Positions 1 through 8,359 of a stretch of DNA of 64,000 nt are shown piece after piece. Position 1 is the stretch's first letter, and each line of letters opens with the position of its first letter. Source of the DNA: Streptococcus mitis (GTDB lineage: Bacteria > Bacillota > Bacilli > Lactobacillales > Streptococcaceae); NCBI RefSeq assembly GCF_023109105.1, contig NZ_JALDTZ010000001.1, positions 120,446-184,445 on the forward strand, read 5' to 3'. The notes beneath the pieces are model-generated. The model did no database searches, was not told where the DNA came from, and saw nothing but the letters and a program-made list of their open reading frames with translations. The position numbers and the translations under genes were made by a program.

Positions 1-290
1 CCATGCAGGGACATTCTGCAGCAAATATTGTCCCAGTTATTGCAGCCAATCGTTATGGTTTGGAAGAAGTTACTCCTTGTGAGGAAAATGGGGGACAAAC
101 TTCCAGTCTTAATTTCTATGGTTCATCCTTTATGACGGATGAAACAGGAGCTATTCTAGAGCGAGCTGAAAGTCATGGAGAAGCTATTCTGCTAGCAACT
201 TATGACCTTGACAAAGGAGCAAGCGAACGCCTAAACTGGGGCTTGTTTCGAGATAGAAGACCAGAAATGTATCAACGGATTACGGACTAG
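1..290 (+). CDS. aguB: N-carbamoylputrescine amidase, C-terminal part (cut by window edge)
   Basis: This is the last ~95 residues of a nitrilase-superfamily amidohydrolase; the start lies before the window. The visible part holds NRYGLEEV, an NFYGSSFM-type strand and the ending LNWGLFRDRRPEMYQ, which fits the C-terminus of N-carbamoylputrescine amidase of the agmatine-to-putrescine pathway. The enzyme hydrolyses N-carbamoylputrescine to putrescine, CO2 and ammonia in the cytoplasm. The catalytic Glu-Lys-Cys triad cannot be checked because it is upstream of the window. A hairpin about 100 bases downstream ends the unit. In the pneumococcal reference order I remember, this pathway is not next to rexAB, so the neighbourhood may differ by rearrangement. 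Confidence 0.75.
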   Translation, partial: MQGHSAANIVPVIAANRYGLEEVTPCEENGGQTSSLNFYGSSFMTDETGAILERAESHGEAILLATYDLDKGASERLNWGLFRDRRPEMYQRITD

Positions 291-390
291 TATGGGAGAA
301 ATGAGAGATTCATTCTGCTAGACTAACTTCTTATTATCAACAGAAAAATACTATGTTATCTAGCAAGTGGATTGTACATTTTAACCCTTT

Positions 391-430
391 AAGGCTTTCT
401 CGCGCTTTTATGCGAGGAGCTTTTCTGTTT
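391..430 (+). terminator. Probable rho-independent terminator after aguB
   Basis: AAGGCT pairs with AGCTTT as outer stem and CTCGC with GCGAG as inner stem around an 8-base loop, followed by TTTTCTGTTT. It separates the amidase gene from the two-component system. Confidence 0.5.
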
Positions 431-480
431 AAGCTTTATCAATAAAACATGCTATAATAGTTGCAGAAAGGTTGGTATTT

Positions 481-1182
481 ATGGCTAGAATACTTATCAT
501 TGAAGATAATAATGAGATCCAGGAAATTTTGAAAACTCTTCTTTCTAAGGAACATGAGGTGATTCAAGCTTTTTCTGGTACTGAAGGAATGATTCGATTT
601 GAACAAGAGGCTATTGATCTAATCTTGTTAGATATTATGCTTCCGGGTAAAAATGGTGATCAGGTATTAAAACTCATTAGACAAGATAGTTCAGTTCCTA
701 TCATCATGCTAACTGCCCTAAGCGATAAAAAGCTTATCAGTCAATATCTCCTAGATGGTGCTAATGATTATATTGTAAAGCCTTTTGATTTGGATGAAGT
801 TTTTGCCAGGGTTATGGTACAATTACGTCAAAATAGTGACAAACAACCAGCTGAAATTGAACATTCAGACAAGTTAATTCAAAAATTAAAAAACATTCAA
901 TTTGATGCAGATAGTTTTGAAATAAAAAATAGCCAGAAAACTATTCGCCTAGCTAAGAAAGAATGTTTGATACTCCAAACCTTGCTGAGACATCCTAAGA
1001 AGATTTTTACGAAAGAAGAACTCTATGAGTTGGTCTGGGAGGATACATATTTACCAGGCGACAATACTCTCAACACTCATTTAAGTAATCTCCGAAAAAA
1101 ATTAGGTCAACTAGACCCAGAGCAAGAGTATATTGAAACTATCTGGGGAGTTGGTGTTCGGTTAAAAGGAGATGAGCAATGA
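481..1182 (+). CDS. OmpR-family response regulator
   Basis: A 233-residue DNA-binding response regulator. The receiver domain (residues 1-~115) shows the acidic pair in IIEDNN, the phospho-acceptor Asp51 in LLDIMLPG and the conserved Lys in YIVKPFD. The C-terminal winged helix (~residues 135-233) ends in a typical ETIWGVGVRL strand. The ATG at 481 is chosen over an upstream TTG (472) because AGAAAGG lies 10 bases before it; a TATAAT -10 is at 453-458. The gene overlaps the histidine kinase by ATGA, so the two are translationally coupled. The target is unknown. The convergent ABC exporter just downstream is a plausible one, as in bacitracin/lantibiotic detoxification modules, but that is inference. 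Confidence 0.9.
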   Translation: MARILIIEDNNEIQEILKTLLSKEHEVIQAFSGTEGMIRFEQEAIDLILLDIMLPGKNGDQVLKLIRQDSSVPIIMLTALSDKKLISQYLLDGANDYIVKPFDLDEVFARVMVQLRQNSDKQPAEIEHSDKLIQKLKNIQFDADSFEIKNSQKTIRLAKKECLILQTLLRHPKKIFTKEELYELVWEDTYLPGDNTLNTHLSNLRKKLGQLDPEQEYIETIWGVGVRLKGDEQ

Positions 1183-2057
1183 TCTATATTTTACTTTCTT
1201 TTCTACTGCTGGTTATTATCCTATTGACGATAGGCTTGATTCGTTATCATTTAGCACTCATGAACTTGAGCCAACAAATCGAAGACAAGATTCATACTGG
1301 AAGTATGAAGAGAATAGGAGTGTCAACCTTCTCCAAGGCTTTTTTACATCTTTACCAGCAAGTCAATCATCTTTTTCAAGAAGTTGAACAGTCACGCTTG
1401 ATTATGAAGCGTGAAAAACAGACTTTAGACATGGCTATTAGCAACATTGCACACGATATTAGAACCCCTTTAACGATTGCGTCGGGTTATACTCAGCAAT
1501 TACTTAAAACAGAAAATCCTGAGTCTGAGAGTTTAAAAAAAATTTCCCATCATCTCAATCAAGTTTCAAAACGTCTAGAGGCTCTTTTGGACTATCGTCG
1601 GTTAATGGAAGGAGCAGTGAAACCTAACTTATCAGAGTTAGAAGTTTCAACTTTTATAACTCAAAAATTACTGATCTATTATGATTCTTTTCAAACGGCA
1701 AAGATTAACCTTGATTTGCAAGTAGAACCTGGTTTGTATTTACTGACAGATTCAGATTTATTAGACCGTATGTTACAAAATCTGCTTGGCAATGTTCTAA
1801 AACATGGTAAAGATGAAGCAACATTTTCTTTGAAGGAAGTGGACAATCACATCTGTTTAGAAATTGCGAATCTGGTCAAACAACCGATTCGTAAAATTGA
1901 AAATCTCAGTCAACGATTTTACTCTGAAAATCTCTCAGATACTGAAGAATCCTCTGGTTTAGGTCTTTATATTACAGAAGAATTATCCCATATACTTGGT
2001 GCAGAACTGCAACTAAGTACAGATGGTGCTTGGTTTACAGTTAAAATACTCTTTTAA
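1179..2057 (+). CDS. Sensor histidine kinase with a short N-terminal membrane anchor
   Basis: A 292-residue kinase. Residues 2-21 form one hydrophobic helix with almost no extracytoplasmic part, so it has no obvious external sensor domain. The HisKA motif NIAHDIRTPLT places the phospho-His at residue 92. The HATPase domain shows an N-box (LLGNVLKHGKDE) and a G-box (SSGLGLYITEEL). It starts inside the stop of the response regulator (ATGA). Kinases this small and poor in sensor domain often work with an ABC transporter that does the sensing (known for BceS/CprK-like types). The ABC pair at 2205-3885 is the obvious partner candidate, though on the opposite strand. Confidence 0.88.
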   Translation: MIYILLSFLLLVIILLTIGLIRYHLALMNLSQQIEDKIHTGSMKRIGVSTFSKAFLHLYQQVNHLFQEVEQSRLIMKREKQTLDMAISNIAHDIRTPLTIASGYTQQLLKTENPESESLKKISHHLNQVSKRLEALLDYRRLMEGAVKPNLSELEVSTFITQKLLIYYDSFQTAKINLDLQVEPGLYLLTDSDLLDRMLQNLLGNVLKHGKDEATFSLKEVDNHICLEIANLVKQPIRKIENLSQRFYSENLSDTEESSGLGLYITEELSHILGAELQLSTDGAWFTVKILF

Positions 2058-2162
2058 TACTCTTCAAAAATCAAATTCAAACCATGTTAGCTTCACCTTG
2101 CCGTACTCAAGTACAGCCTGCGGCTAGCTTCCTAGTTTGCTCTTTAATTTTCATTGAGTATA
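2058..2162 (+). repeat. BOX element, boxA-boxC type (no boxB)
   Basis: It begins ATACTCTTC, carries a boxA core matching the well-known BOX primer region (AGCTTCACCTTGCCGTA) and continues directly into boxC (CTGCGGCTAGCTTCCTAGTT), ending CATTGAGTATA. BOX repeats are intergenic elements characteristic of S. pneumoniae and close relatives. This copy starts immediately after the kinase stop codon. Confidence 0.88.
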
Positions 2163-2169
2163 AAACAAG

Positions 2170-2206
2170 AAAACCTCCTCTTTTTGAACAGAGGAGGTCA
2201 TTTTTT
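2170..2206. terminator. Bidirectional terminator between kinase and ABC permease
   Basis: AACCTCCTC (2172-2180) pairs with GAGGAGGT (2191-2198), with an A-rich run on one side and a T run on the other. It serves both the convergent kinase unit and the minus-strand ABC unit, whose stop codon lies in the T run. Confidence 0.85.
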
Positions 2207-2966
2207 ATAGACTTTTCTTTTTGAAAACTGTCAGTCCACTTATATTAAAGATTACAATAACAACTAAAGTAACTATAAGTGTGTAGAGAATTGACTCACT
2301 ATTAGCAGTCATAGCATAGACAAATTGTAATGATAAATATGGTAAAATTTTGATATTTGGAAAAATGAGCATCGGCAATGAAAGCAAGGTAGAACTGATT
2401 AAATAGCCAATGAAAACAGCCAAATAAGAATGAGTCACATAGAGAATGAAGGAAACAATAGATAGCCAAGCTAGAATGCAGAGAAATTGAAGAGAAATTG
2501 TTAGAAGGAGATTGCCAATAAATCCTTCTGGCATCGTACCAAGACCGTTTAGGATAGTCGCTGGTACGAAAGCAATAACTAGGCTAACAAGAATTTGCAT
2601 TAGAGCGATACTTGCTAATACTACAGACTTGGCTAGGAAGAATTCTGTGCGAGAAACACCCACTGTCAAACTGTTTTTATAGAGTTTTCCGATAAGATCA
2701 ACTCCTAGAACTAAGCAAGCAAGGATAATACAGAGGAAAACTAGGTTTGAGCTATTGCTAGAGGTGTTAATAAGGGCTTGTATACCATCCCATCCCTTGC
2801 TTGGCAGTTCGGTTTCTGCGTTTGTACTTGTATTGACGGATACGAAGTGTCCTGTAGCTCCGAAAGTAGCCCCCATTAGCATGAGTGCAAAGAGAATGAG
2901 CTCTGTAATCCAAAAGCCTTTGGAACGGAAAAGACGGTAAAAGTCTGCTTGAATTGTGTGTATCAT
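2205..2966 (-). CDS. ABC-2 type transporter permease
   Basis: A 253-residue integral membrane protein with about six hydrophobic segments (first near residues 15-37, last near 228-247). A polar extracytoplasmic loop containing NTSTNAETELPSKGWDG lies after the first helix. The size and layout fit ABC-2/lantibiotic-protection permeases (NatB/BcrB-like). It follows the ATPase gene with an 11-base gap on the same strand, so the two form one exporter. The substrate is not evident. A peptide or antibiotic-extrusion role is suggested only by the adjacent two-component system. Confidence 0.82.
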   Translation of the reverse strand: MIHTIQADFYRLFRSKGFWITELILFALMLMGATFGATGHFVSVNTSTNAETELPSKGWDGIQALINTSSNSSNLVFLCIILACLVLGVDLIGKLYKNSLTVGVSRTEFFLAKSVVLASIALMQILVSLVIAFVPATILNGLGTMPEGFIGNLLLTISLQFLCILAWLSIVSFILYVTHSYLAVFIGYLISSTLLSLPMLIFPNIKILPYLSLQFVYAMTANSESILYTLIVTLVVIVIFNISGLTVFKKKSL

Positions 2967-2976
2967 GGTTTATCTC

Positions 2977-3885
2977 CTATTTTACTAATTGTGTGAAGTA
3001 ATCTTCAAGATTTTGACGAGCATAGTAAATCTCATCCACAGCAACATCTGCTAGAGTAAGTTCTTTGAGAATGCGTTTGACATCTTGTTCATGACTAAAA
3101 ATATGAATCTCATTGTCTGAATTAACAACTTTAAATTCAAGATGCACTTTGTCTTTTAAGATTTGACTAGCTTTTTCTTTGTCAATTGTTTTTAGAACGA
3201 TATAGTCTTCATTAAGTGTCTCAAATTCGGTCTTACTGATTTCTCGAATGATTTTCCCTTGGTCAAGAATTCCAAAGCGATTGGCAACCAGATAGAGTTC
3301 TGACAAGATATGACTAGAGATGAGAATTGTTATTCCTAGTTCTTGATTCAGACGTTGAATCATTTGACGAAACTCTTTGATACCGATTGGGTCAAGTCCA
3401 TTGATAGGTTCATCAAGGATGAGAAAGTCTGGTTTTGATAGGAGGGCAATCGCAATGCCTAAGCGTTGTTTCATCCCAAGAGAGAAATCTCGAAAAACTT
3501 TTCTACCTGTATCTGTTAACCCTACATACTTTAATGTTTCCTGAATGACTTGATCGGCATTTGGGATATGTCGAATAGTACAATAGTATCTTAGATTTTG
3601 ATAGGCTGTTAAATGATTGTGAGCTACTGGGGATTCAATGACTGAACCTACTCGAGATAGGGCTTTCGTGCACTCCTTATACCCTTGACTAGAAAAGAGG
3701 GAAATAGTTCCATGGTCAGCAGATAATAATTGGGTAATGATTTTAATCAGAGTTGTTTTACCAGCACCATTTTTTCCGATAAGTCCATAGATATCTCCTT
3801 CTTTAACCGAGAGACTTAGATCTTGTAGAATAGGTTGTTTGCCAAAGTGTTTGGACAAGCCATGGATTTCGAGGACTGTTTTCAT
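2977..3885 (-). CDS. ABC transporter ATP-binding protein, BcrA/lantibiotic-protection type
   Basis: A 302-residue ATPase. Walker A is GKNGAGKTT (~residues 37-45), the signature motif is FSLGMKQRLG, Walker B is FLILDEPINGLD, and the H-loop is SSHILSE. After the ~220-residue nucleotide-binding domain comes an accessory tail ending ARQNLEDYFTQLVK, typical of the BcrA/NatA-like group that pairs with ABC-2 permeases. It is first in a two-gene minus-strand operon with the permease. A reverse BOX copy sits just upstream, so the transporter is bracketed by BOX elements. Confidence 0.88.
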   Translation of the reverse strand: MKTVLEIHGLSKHFGKQPILQDLSLSVKEGDIYGLIGKNGAGKTTLIKIITQLLSADHGTISLFSSQGYKECTKALSRVGSVIESPVAHNHLTAYQNLRYYCTIRHIPNADQVIQETLKYVGLTDTGRKVFRDFSLGMKQRLGIAIALLSKPDFLILDEPINGLDPIGIKEFRQMIQRLNQELGITILISSHILSELYLVANRFGILDQGKIIREISKTEFETLNEDYIVLKTIDKEKASQILKDKVHLEFKVVNSDNEIHIFSHEQDVKRILKELTLADVAVDEIYYARQNLEDYFTQLVK

Positions 3886-3906
3886 AGTTTTCTCCTTTAA
3901 TCTTTA

Positions 3907-4011
3907 ATACTCAATGAAAAACAAAGAGCAAACTAGGAAGCGAGCCGCAGGCTGTACTTGAGTACGGCAAGGCGAAGCTGACGTGGTTTGAATTTGATTT
4001 TCGAAGAGTAT
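3907..4011 (-). repeat. BOX element, boxA-boxC type, reverse orientation
   Basis: The reverse complement of the copy at 2058-2162: it runs ATACTCAATG, then boxC, GAGTACGGCAAGGCGAAGCTGACG (broken here as GAGTACGGCAAGG / CGAAGCTGACG), and ends TCGAAGAGTAT. There is no boxB. The two inverted copies flank the ABC exporter and could allow local inversion by homologous recombination. Confidence 0.88.
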
Positions 4012-4109
4012 AAGATGTTTTATTTTTATAACTCTAGTATAAAGCATAGATATCAAAGAATCGTCAAGCATTTCTAAAGAGTTTCTAAAGTTTTTTAAAT
4101 TTTAAATAA

Positions 4110-4156
4110 AATAAAAGCCCAGTTGGCTAGAAATACTAGTTGACTGGGCTTATTTC
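4110..4156 (-). terminator. Terminator of the Cof-type phosphatase gene
   Basis: AAGCCCAGTTGGCTAG pairs with CTAGTTGACTGGGCTT around a short AT loop, with A runs on the left that become a U run for minus-strand transcription. It lies right at the stop codon of the phosphatase gene. Confidence 0.85.
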
Positions 4157-4965
4157 TACAAAATATATTTTTCAATAGCTCGTGCAACGCCGTCTTCTTC
4201 ATTACTGGCAGTTACGGCATCAGCGAGAGATTTGACGTGGTCGCTGGCATTTCCCATGGCGATCCCCAGCCCAGCAAACTCTAACATCTCAATGTCGTTA
4301 TTGGCATCACCCATAGCCATGATTTCAGAAGGTTGGATATCTAAAATCTCAGCCAAACGAGAAAGAGCAGAAGCCTTGGTTGTACCGAGTGGCATTGCTT
4401 CATAGATAACAGGTTGAGAACGAACACCGCTAAATCTTTGACAAAGCTCTTCAGAGAAACGTTGTTCAAAGTCATCTGTCTGTTCTTTTGTCCCTAAAAA
4501 CATTCCCTGGAACATACGATACTTCCCACTAGTAGCTTCTTCCAGTGAGATTTCAGTCAGATCGGCAAAAACAAGTGTGGCATCATATTGAACGATAGGA
4601 TTTGGTTTGCCTCCAAGAACGAAATAGTGTTCCTCATCAAAGAGAGTCAACTGGACCTCGCTCTTTTCAGCAAGGTCATTCAGGTATTCAATGTCTGATT
4701 TGCTAAGTTCTCGCCAGTCAATCAGACTCCAGTCGCTAGTTCGGTGAGTCGAGCAGCCATTATTGACAATGATATATTCATTTTTCGTATCTAAGCCGAG
4801 TTTTTTGTAATAGGGAAGAACTCCGAAAAGTGGGCGCCCAGTACAGAGAACTAGTTTAACACCTTTTTCTATGGCCTTATGAATGGCATCAATATGAGCC
4901 TGAGGGATTTCCTTGGCTTCGTTGAGAAGAGTACCATCCATATCTAGAGCAAGTAGTTTAATCAT
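4156..4965 (-). CDS. Cof-type HAD-IIB family sugar-phosphate phosphatase
   Basis: A 269-residue cytoplasmic HAD hydrolase. Motif I is DMDGTLL (residues 8-14), motif II is the Thr of VLCTGRP, and motifs III/IV are in a Lys followed by GDANNDIEML. The large C2 cap between residues ~85 and ~190 marks the Cof/HAD-IIB group. These enzymes dephosphorylate sugar phosphates, FMN or pyridoxal phosphate, and the substrate cannot be read from sequence. It is divergent from rexB and ends in its own terminator, so it is probably a single-gene unit. Confidence 0.88.
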   Translation of the reverse strand: MIKLLALDMDGTLLNEAKEIPQAHIDAIHKAIEKGVKLVLCTGRPLFGVLPYYKKLGLDTKNEYIIVNNGCSTHRTSDWSLIDWRELSKSDIEYLNDLAEKSEVQLTLFDEEHYFVLGGKPNPIVQYDATLVFADLTEISLEEATSGKYRMFQGMFLGTKEQTDDFEQRFSEELCQRFSGVRSQPVIYEAMPLGTTKASALSRLAEILDIQPSEIMAMGDANNDIEMLEFAGLGIAMGNASDHVKSLADAVTASNEEDGVARAIEKYIL

Positions 4966-5083
4966 AATATTTCCTTTTCTCGTGTTTTGCCTATATTATA
5001 GCATATTTTGGAGGAAAGGAGGAGGAATCTTCGGGCTAATCATGGTATAATAAAAGGTAATGAAAAATTCCAACGAGGCAGAG

Positions 5084-8000
5084 ATGAAATTACTTTACAC
5101 TGATATTCGGACTTCTTTGACAAAAATTCTAACCAGAGAGGCAGAAGAGCTGGTTGCTGCTGGTAAGCGGGTATTTTACATTGCCCCCAACTCTCTTTCT
5201 TTTGAAAAGGAACGAGCCGTGCTGGAATGCTTGCCCCAGCAGGCTTCTTTTGCGATTACCGTCACGCGCTTTGCTCAAGTGGCTCGTTACCTGATTTTGA
5301 ATGACTTGCCTATAAAGACCAGTCTAGATGACATCGGTCTTGGGATGGCCTTTTACAAATGCCTTGCAGAACTTGACCCTAAGGATTTACGTGTTTATGG
5401 TGCCATTAAGCAGGATCCTCAATTTATCCAGCAGTTGATTGAACTTTACCACGAGATGACCAAAGCTCAGATGAGTTTTTTGGACTTGGAGAGCTTGACG
5501 GATGAGGACAAGAGAGCCGATTTGCTCTTGATTTTTGAGAAAGTAACGACCTATCTTAATCAAGGCCAGTTGGCTCAGGGAAGTCAGTTGTCCCATTTGA
5601 TTGAGGCTATTGAGAATGACAAGGTAAGTAGTGATTTTAGCCAAATCGCCTTGGTTATTGATGGATTTACCCGTTTTTCTGCCGAGGAAGAGCGGATTGT
5701 GGACCTACTTCATGGCAAGGGAGTTGAGATTGTCATTGGGGCTTATGCTAGTAAGAAAGCTTATACTAGTCCCTTTAGTGAGGGCAATCTCTACCAAGCC
5801 AGTGTGGAGTTTCTCCATCATCTAGCCTCTAAATACCAAACTTCTGCTCAGGACTGTTCTCAGACTCATGAGCAAATGGATAGTTTTGACAAGGCCTCTC
5901 GTTTACTGGAGTCTTCTTATGACTTTTCAGAACTCGCTTTGGATGTCGATGATAAGGACCGTGAAAACCTTCAAATCTGGTCTTGTTTGACACAAAAGGA
6001 GGAGTTGGAGTTAGTAGCCCGTAGCATTCGTCAGAAATTACATGAGAACCCAGAGCTGAGTTACAAGCATTTTCGAATTCTCTTGGGGGATGTAGCTTCT
6101 TACCAGTTATCGCTGAAAACCATTTTTGACCAGTACCAGATTCCTTTCTATCTTGGAAAAAGCGAATCCATGGCTCATCATCCCTTGACACAGTTTGTCG
6201 AGTCTATTTTAGCTTTGAAACGCTATCGTTTCCGTCAGGAAGATTTGATTAACCTTCTTAAAACAGGTCTGTATACCGACCTTAGTCAGGCTGATATTGA
6301 TGCTTTTGAGCAATATATCCGTTATCTTGGTATCAATGGCTTGCTAGCCTTTCAGCAAGCCTTCACCAAATCTCACCATGGAAAATTTAATCTGGAACGT
6401 TTAAATGTTCTTCGTCTGCGTATTTTAGCCCCTCTTGAAACTCTTTTTGCCAGTAGAAAACAGAAGGCAGAAAATCTCTTGCAAAAGTGGAATTCTTTTC
6501 TAAAAGAAGGAGCGGTGACTAATCAACTCCAAGATTTGACAGCTACCATGGAAGCCCTAGAGCAGGAAAGACAGACTGAAGTTTGGAAGGCTTTCTGTCA
6601 TGTTTTAGAACAATTTGCGACTGTTTTTGCTGGTTCACAAGTTAGTCTAGAGGACTTCCTAGCCTTGCTCCATTCTGGAATGAGTTTATCTCAGTATCGC
6701 ACTATTCCAGCGACAGTGGATACTGTTCTGGTGCAGAGTTACGATTTGATTGCGCCACTGACTGCTGACTTTGTCTACGCCATTGGGTTGACTCAGGACA
6801 ATTTACCAAAAATTTCTCAAAACACCAGTCTTTTGGCTGATGAAGAAAGGCAAAACCTAAACCAAGCGACTGAAGAGGGAGCGCAATTGCTGATTGCCAG
6901 CAGTGAAAATCTCAAGAAAAATCGCTATACCATGCTATCCTTGGTCAATTCTGCTCGTAAGCAGTTGATTTTGTCGGCTCCAAGCCTTTTTAATGAAAGT
7001 GAAAGCAAGGAGTCAACCTATCTTCAAGAGCTAGTCCATTTTGGATTTAGTCGGAGAGAGAAGAGGATGAATCACAAAGGACTGTCTAAGGAGGATATGG
7101 GGTCCTATCACAGTCTTTTGTCTAGTCTGGTTGCCTATCACCAGCAGGACGAACCGAGAGATACTGATCAAGATTTGACTTTTGTTAAGGTTCTGGCGCG
7201 TGTCATGGGTAAAAAACTTGACCAAAAAGGCCTTGCAAATCCTGCCCTTCCAACCAGCCCAAGCAGCAAGCCCTTGACCAAGGACACCTTGCAAGCTCTC
7301 TATCCTGCTGAACAGGAGTTTTACTTGTCTACCTCTGGTTTGACAGAGTTTTATCGTAATGAATACAGTTATTTCCTCCGCTACGTGTTAGGCTTGCAGG
7401 AAGAACTGCGCCTACGTCCTGATGCCCGTAGTCACGGGAATTTCTTACACCGTATTTTTGAACGAGCCTTGCAGTTGCCTGATGAAGATTCTTTTGACCA
7501 CCGTCTAGAACAAGCTATTCAAGAAACCAGTCAAGAACGAGAATTTGAGGCTATTTATCAGGAAAGTTTGGAAGCCCAGTTTACCAAGGAAGTTCTTCTT
7601 GATGTAGCTCGGACGACTGGCCACATTCTCCGACACAATCCTGCTATTGAAACAATTAAAGAAGAGGCAAATTTCGGTGGAAAAGAGCAGGCCTTTATTC
7701 AATTGGACAATGGACGCAGTGTCTTTGTACGAGGCAAGGTTGACCGCATTGACCGCTTGAAAGCTGATGGTGCGATAGGAGTGGTAGACTATAAATCTAG
7801 TCTGACTCAGTTCCAGTTCCCTCATTTCTTTAATGGACTCAATTCCCAACTGCCAACCTACCTAGCTGCCTTAAAAAGAGAAGGGGAGCAGAACTTTTTT
7901 GGTGCCATGTACTTGGAAATGGCTGAGCCTGTCCAATCTTTGATGTCCGTTAAAAGTCTGGCAGGTGCAGTAGTAGAAGCTAGCAAGTCAATGAAATACC

Positions 8001-8359
8001 AAGGCCTCTTTTTAGAAAAAGAAAGCAGTCATTTGGGTGAATTTTACAATAAAAATAAAGCCAATCAGCTGACGGAGGAGGAATTCCAGCTCCTACTGGA
8101 CTACAATGCCCATCTTTACAAGAAAGCTGCTGAGAAGATTTTAGAAGGTCAGTTCGCCATTAACCCTTATACTGAAAATGGCAGAAGTATTGCACCGTAT
8201 GTTCAGCAACATCAAGCCATCACAGGATTTGAAGCCAATTACCATTTGGGGCAAGCCCGTTTCCTAGAAAAGTTGGACTTAACTGATGGCAAGCGTCTGG
8301 TCGGAGAAAAACTCAAGCAAGCTTGGTTTGAAAAAATAAGAGAGGAGTTGAATCGATGA
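5084..8359 (+). CDS. rexB: RexB subunit of the ATP-dependent exonuclease RexAB (AddB-type)
   Basis: A 1091-residue subunit of the RexAB/AddAB double-strand-break processing enzyme, which resects ends up to a Chi site to load RecA. The N-terminal part is a degenerate helicase-like region ([16 protein letters not shown]). The C-terminal nuclease motif is GVVDYKSS near residue ~900, preceded by a VDRIDR strand. I chose the ATG at 5084 ([10 protein letters not shown]) over an in-frame ATG 24 bases earlier because GAGG lies close before it and the length fits streptococcal RexB. It overlaps rexA by ATGA, so the subunits are made together. Unlike many AddB proteins, RexB is known to lack an active helicase. 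Confidence 0.93.
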   Translation: MKLLYTDIRTSLTKILTREAEELVAAGKRVFYIAPNSLSFEKERAVLECLPQQASFAITVTRFAQVARYLILNDLPIKTSLDDIGLGMAFYKCLAELDPKDLRVYGAIKQDPQFIQQLIELYHEMTKAQMSFLDLESLTDEDKRADLLLIFEKVTTYLNQGQLAQGSQLSHLIEAIENDKVSSDFSQIALVIDGFTRFSAEEERIVDLLHGKGVEIVIGAYASKKAYTSPFSEGNLYQASVEFLHHLASKYQTSAQDCSQTHEQMDSFDKASRLLESSYDFSELALDVDDKDRENLQIWSCLTQKEELELVARSIRQKLHENPELSYKHFRILLGDVASYQLSLKTIFDQYQIPFYLGKSESMAHHPLTQFVESILALKRYRFRQEDLINLLKTGLYTDLSQADIDAFEQYIRYLGINGLLAFQQAFTKSHHGKFNLERLNVLRLRILAPLETLFASRKQKAENLLQKWNSFLKEGAVTNQLQDLTATMEALEQERQTEVWKAFCHVLEQFATVFAGSQVSLEDFLALLHSGMSLSQYRTIPATVDTVLVQSYDLIAPLTADFVYAIGLTQDNLPKISQNTSLLADEERQNLNQATEEGAQLLIASSENLKKNRYTMLSLVNSARKQLILSAPSLFNESESKESTYLQELVHFGFSRREKRMNHKGLSKEDMGSYHSLLSSLVAYHQQDEPRDTDQDLTFVKVLARVMGKKLDQKGLANPALPTSPSSKPLTKDTLQALYPAEQEFYLSTSGLTEFYRNEYSYFLRYVLGLQEELRLRPDARSHGNFLHRIFERALQLPDEDSFDHRLEQAIQETSQEREFEAIYQESLEAQFTKEVLLDVARTTGHILRHNPAIETIKEEANFGGKEQAFIQLDNGRSVFVRGKVDRIDRLKADGAIGVVDYKSSLTQFQFPHFFNGLNSQLPTYLAALKREGEQNFFGAMYLEMAEPVQSLMSVKSLAGAVVEASKSMKYQGLFLEKESSHLGEFYNKNKANQLTEEEFQLLLDYNAHLYKKAAEKILEGQFAINPYTENGRSIAPYVQQHQAITGFEANYHLGQARFLEKLDLTDGKRLVGEKLKQAWFEKIREELNR

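Noticed and set aside
5829..6191. 120-codon minus-strand frame inside rexB
   Set aside because: Opposite-strand shadow of rexB with no ribosome site and no domain.
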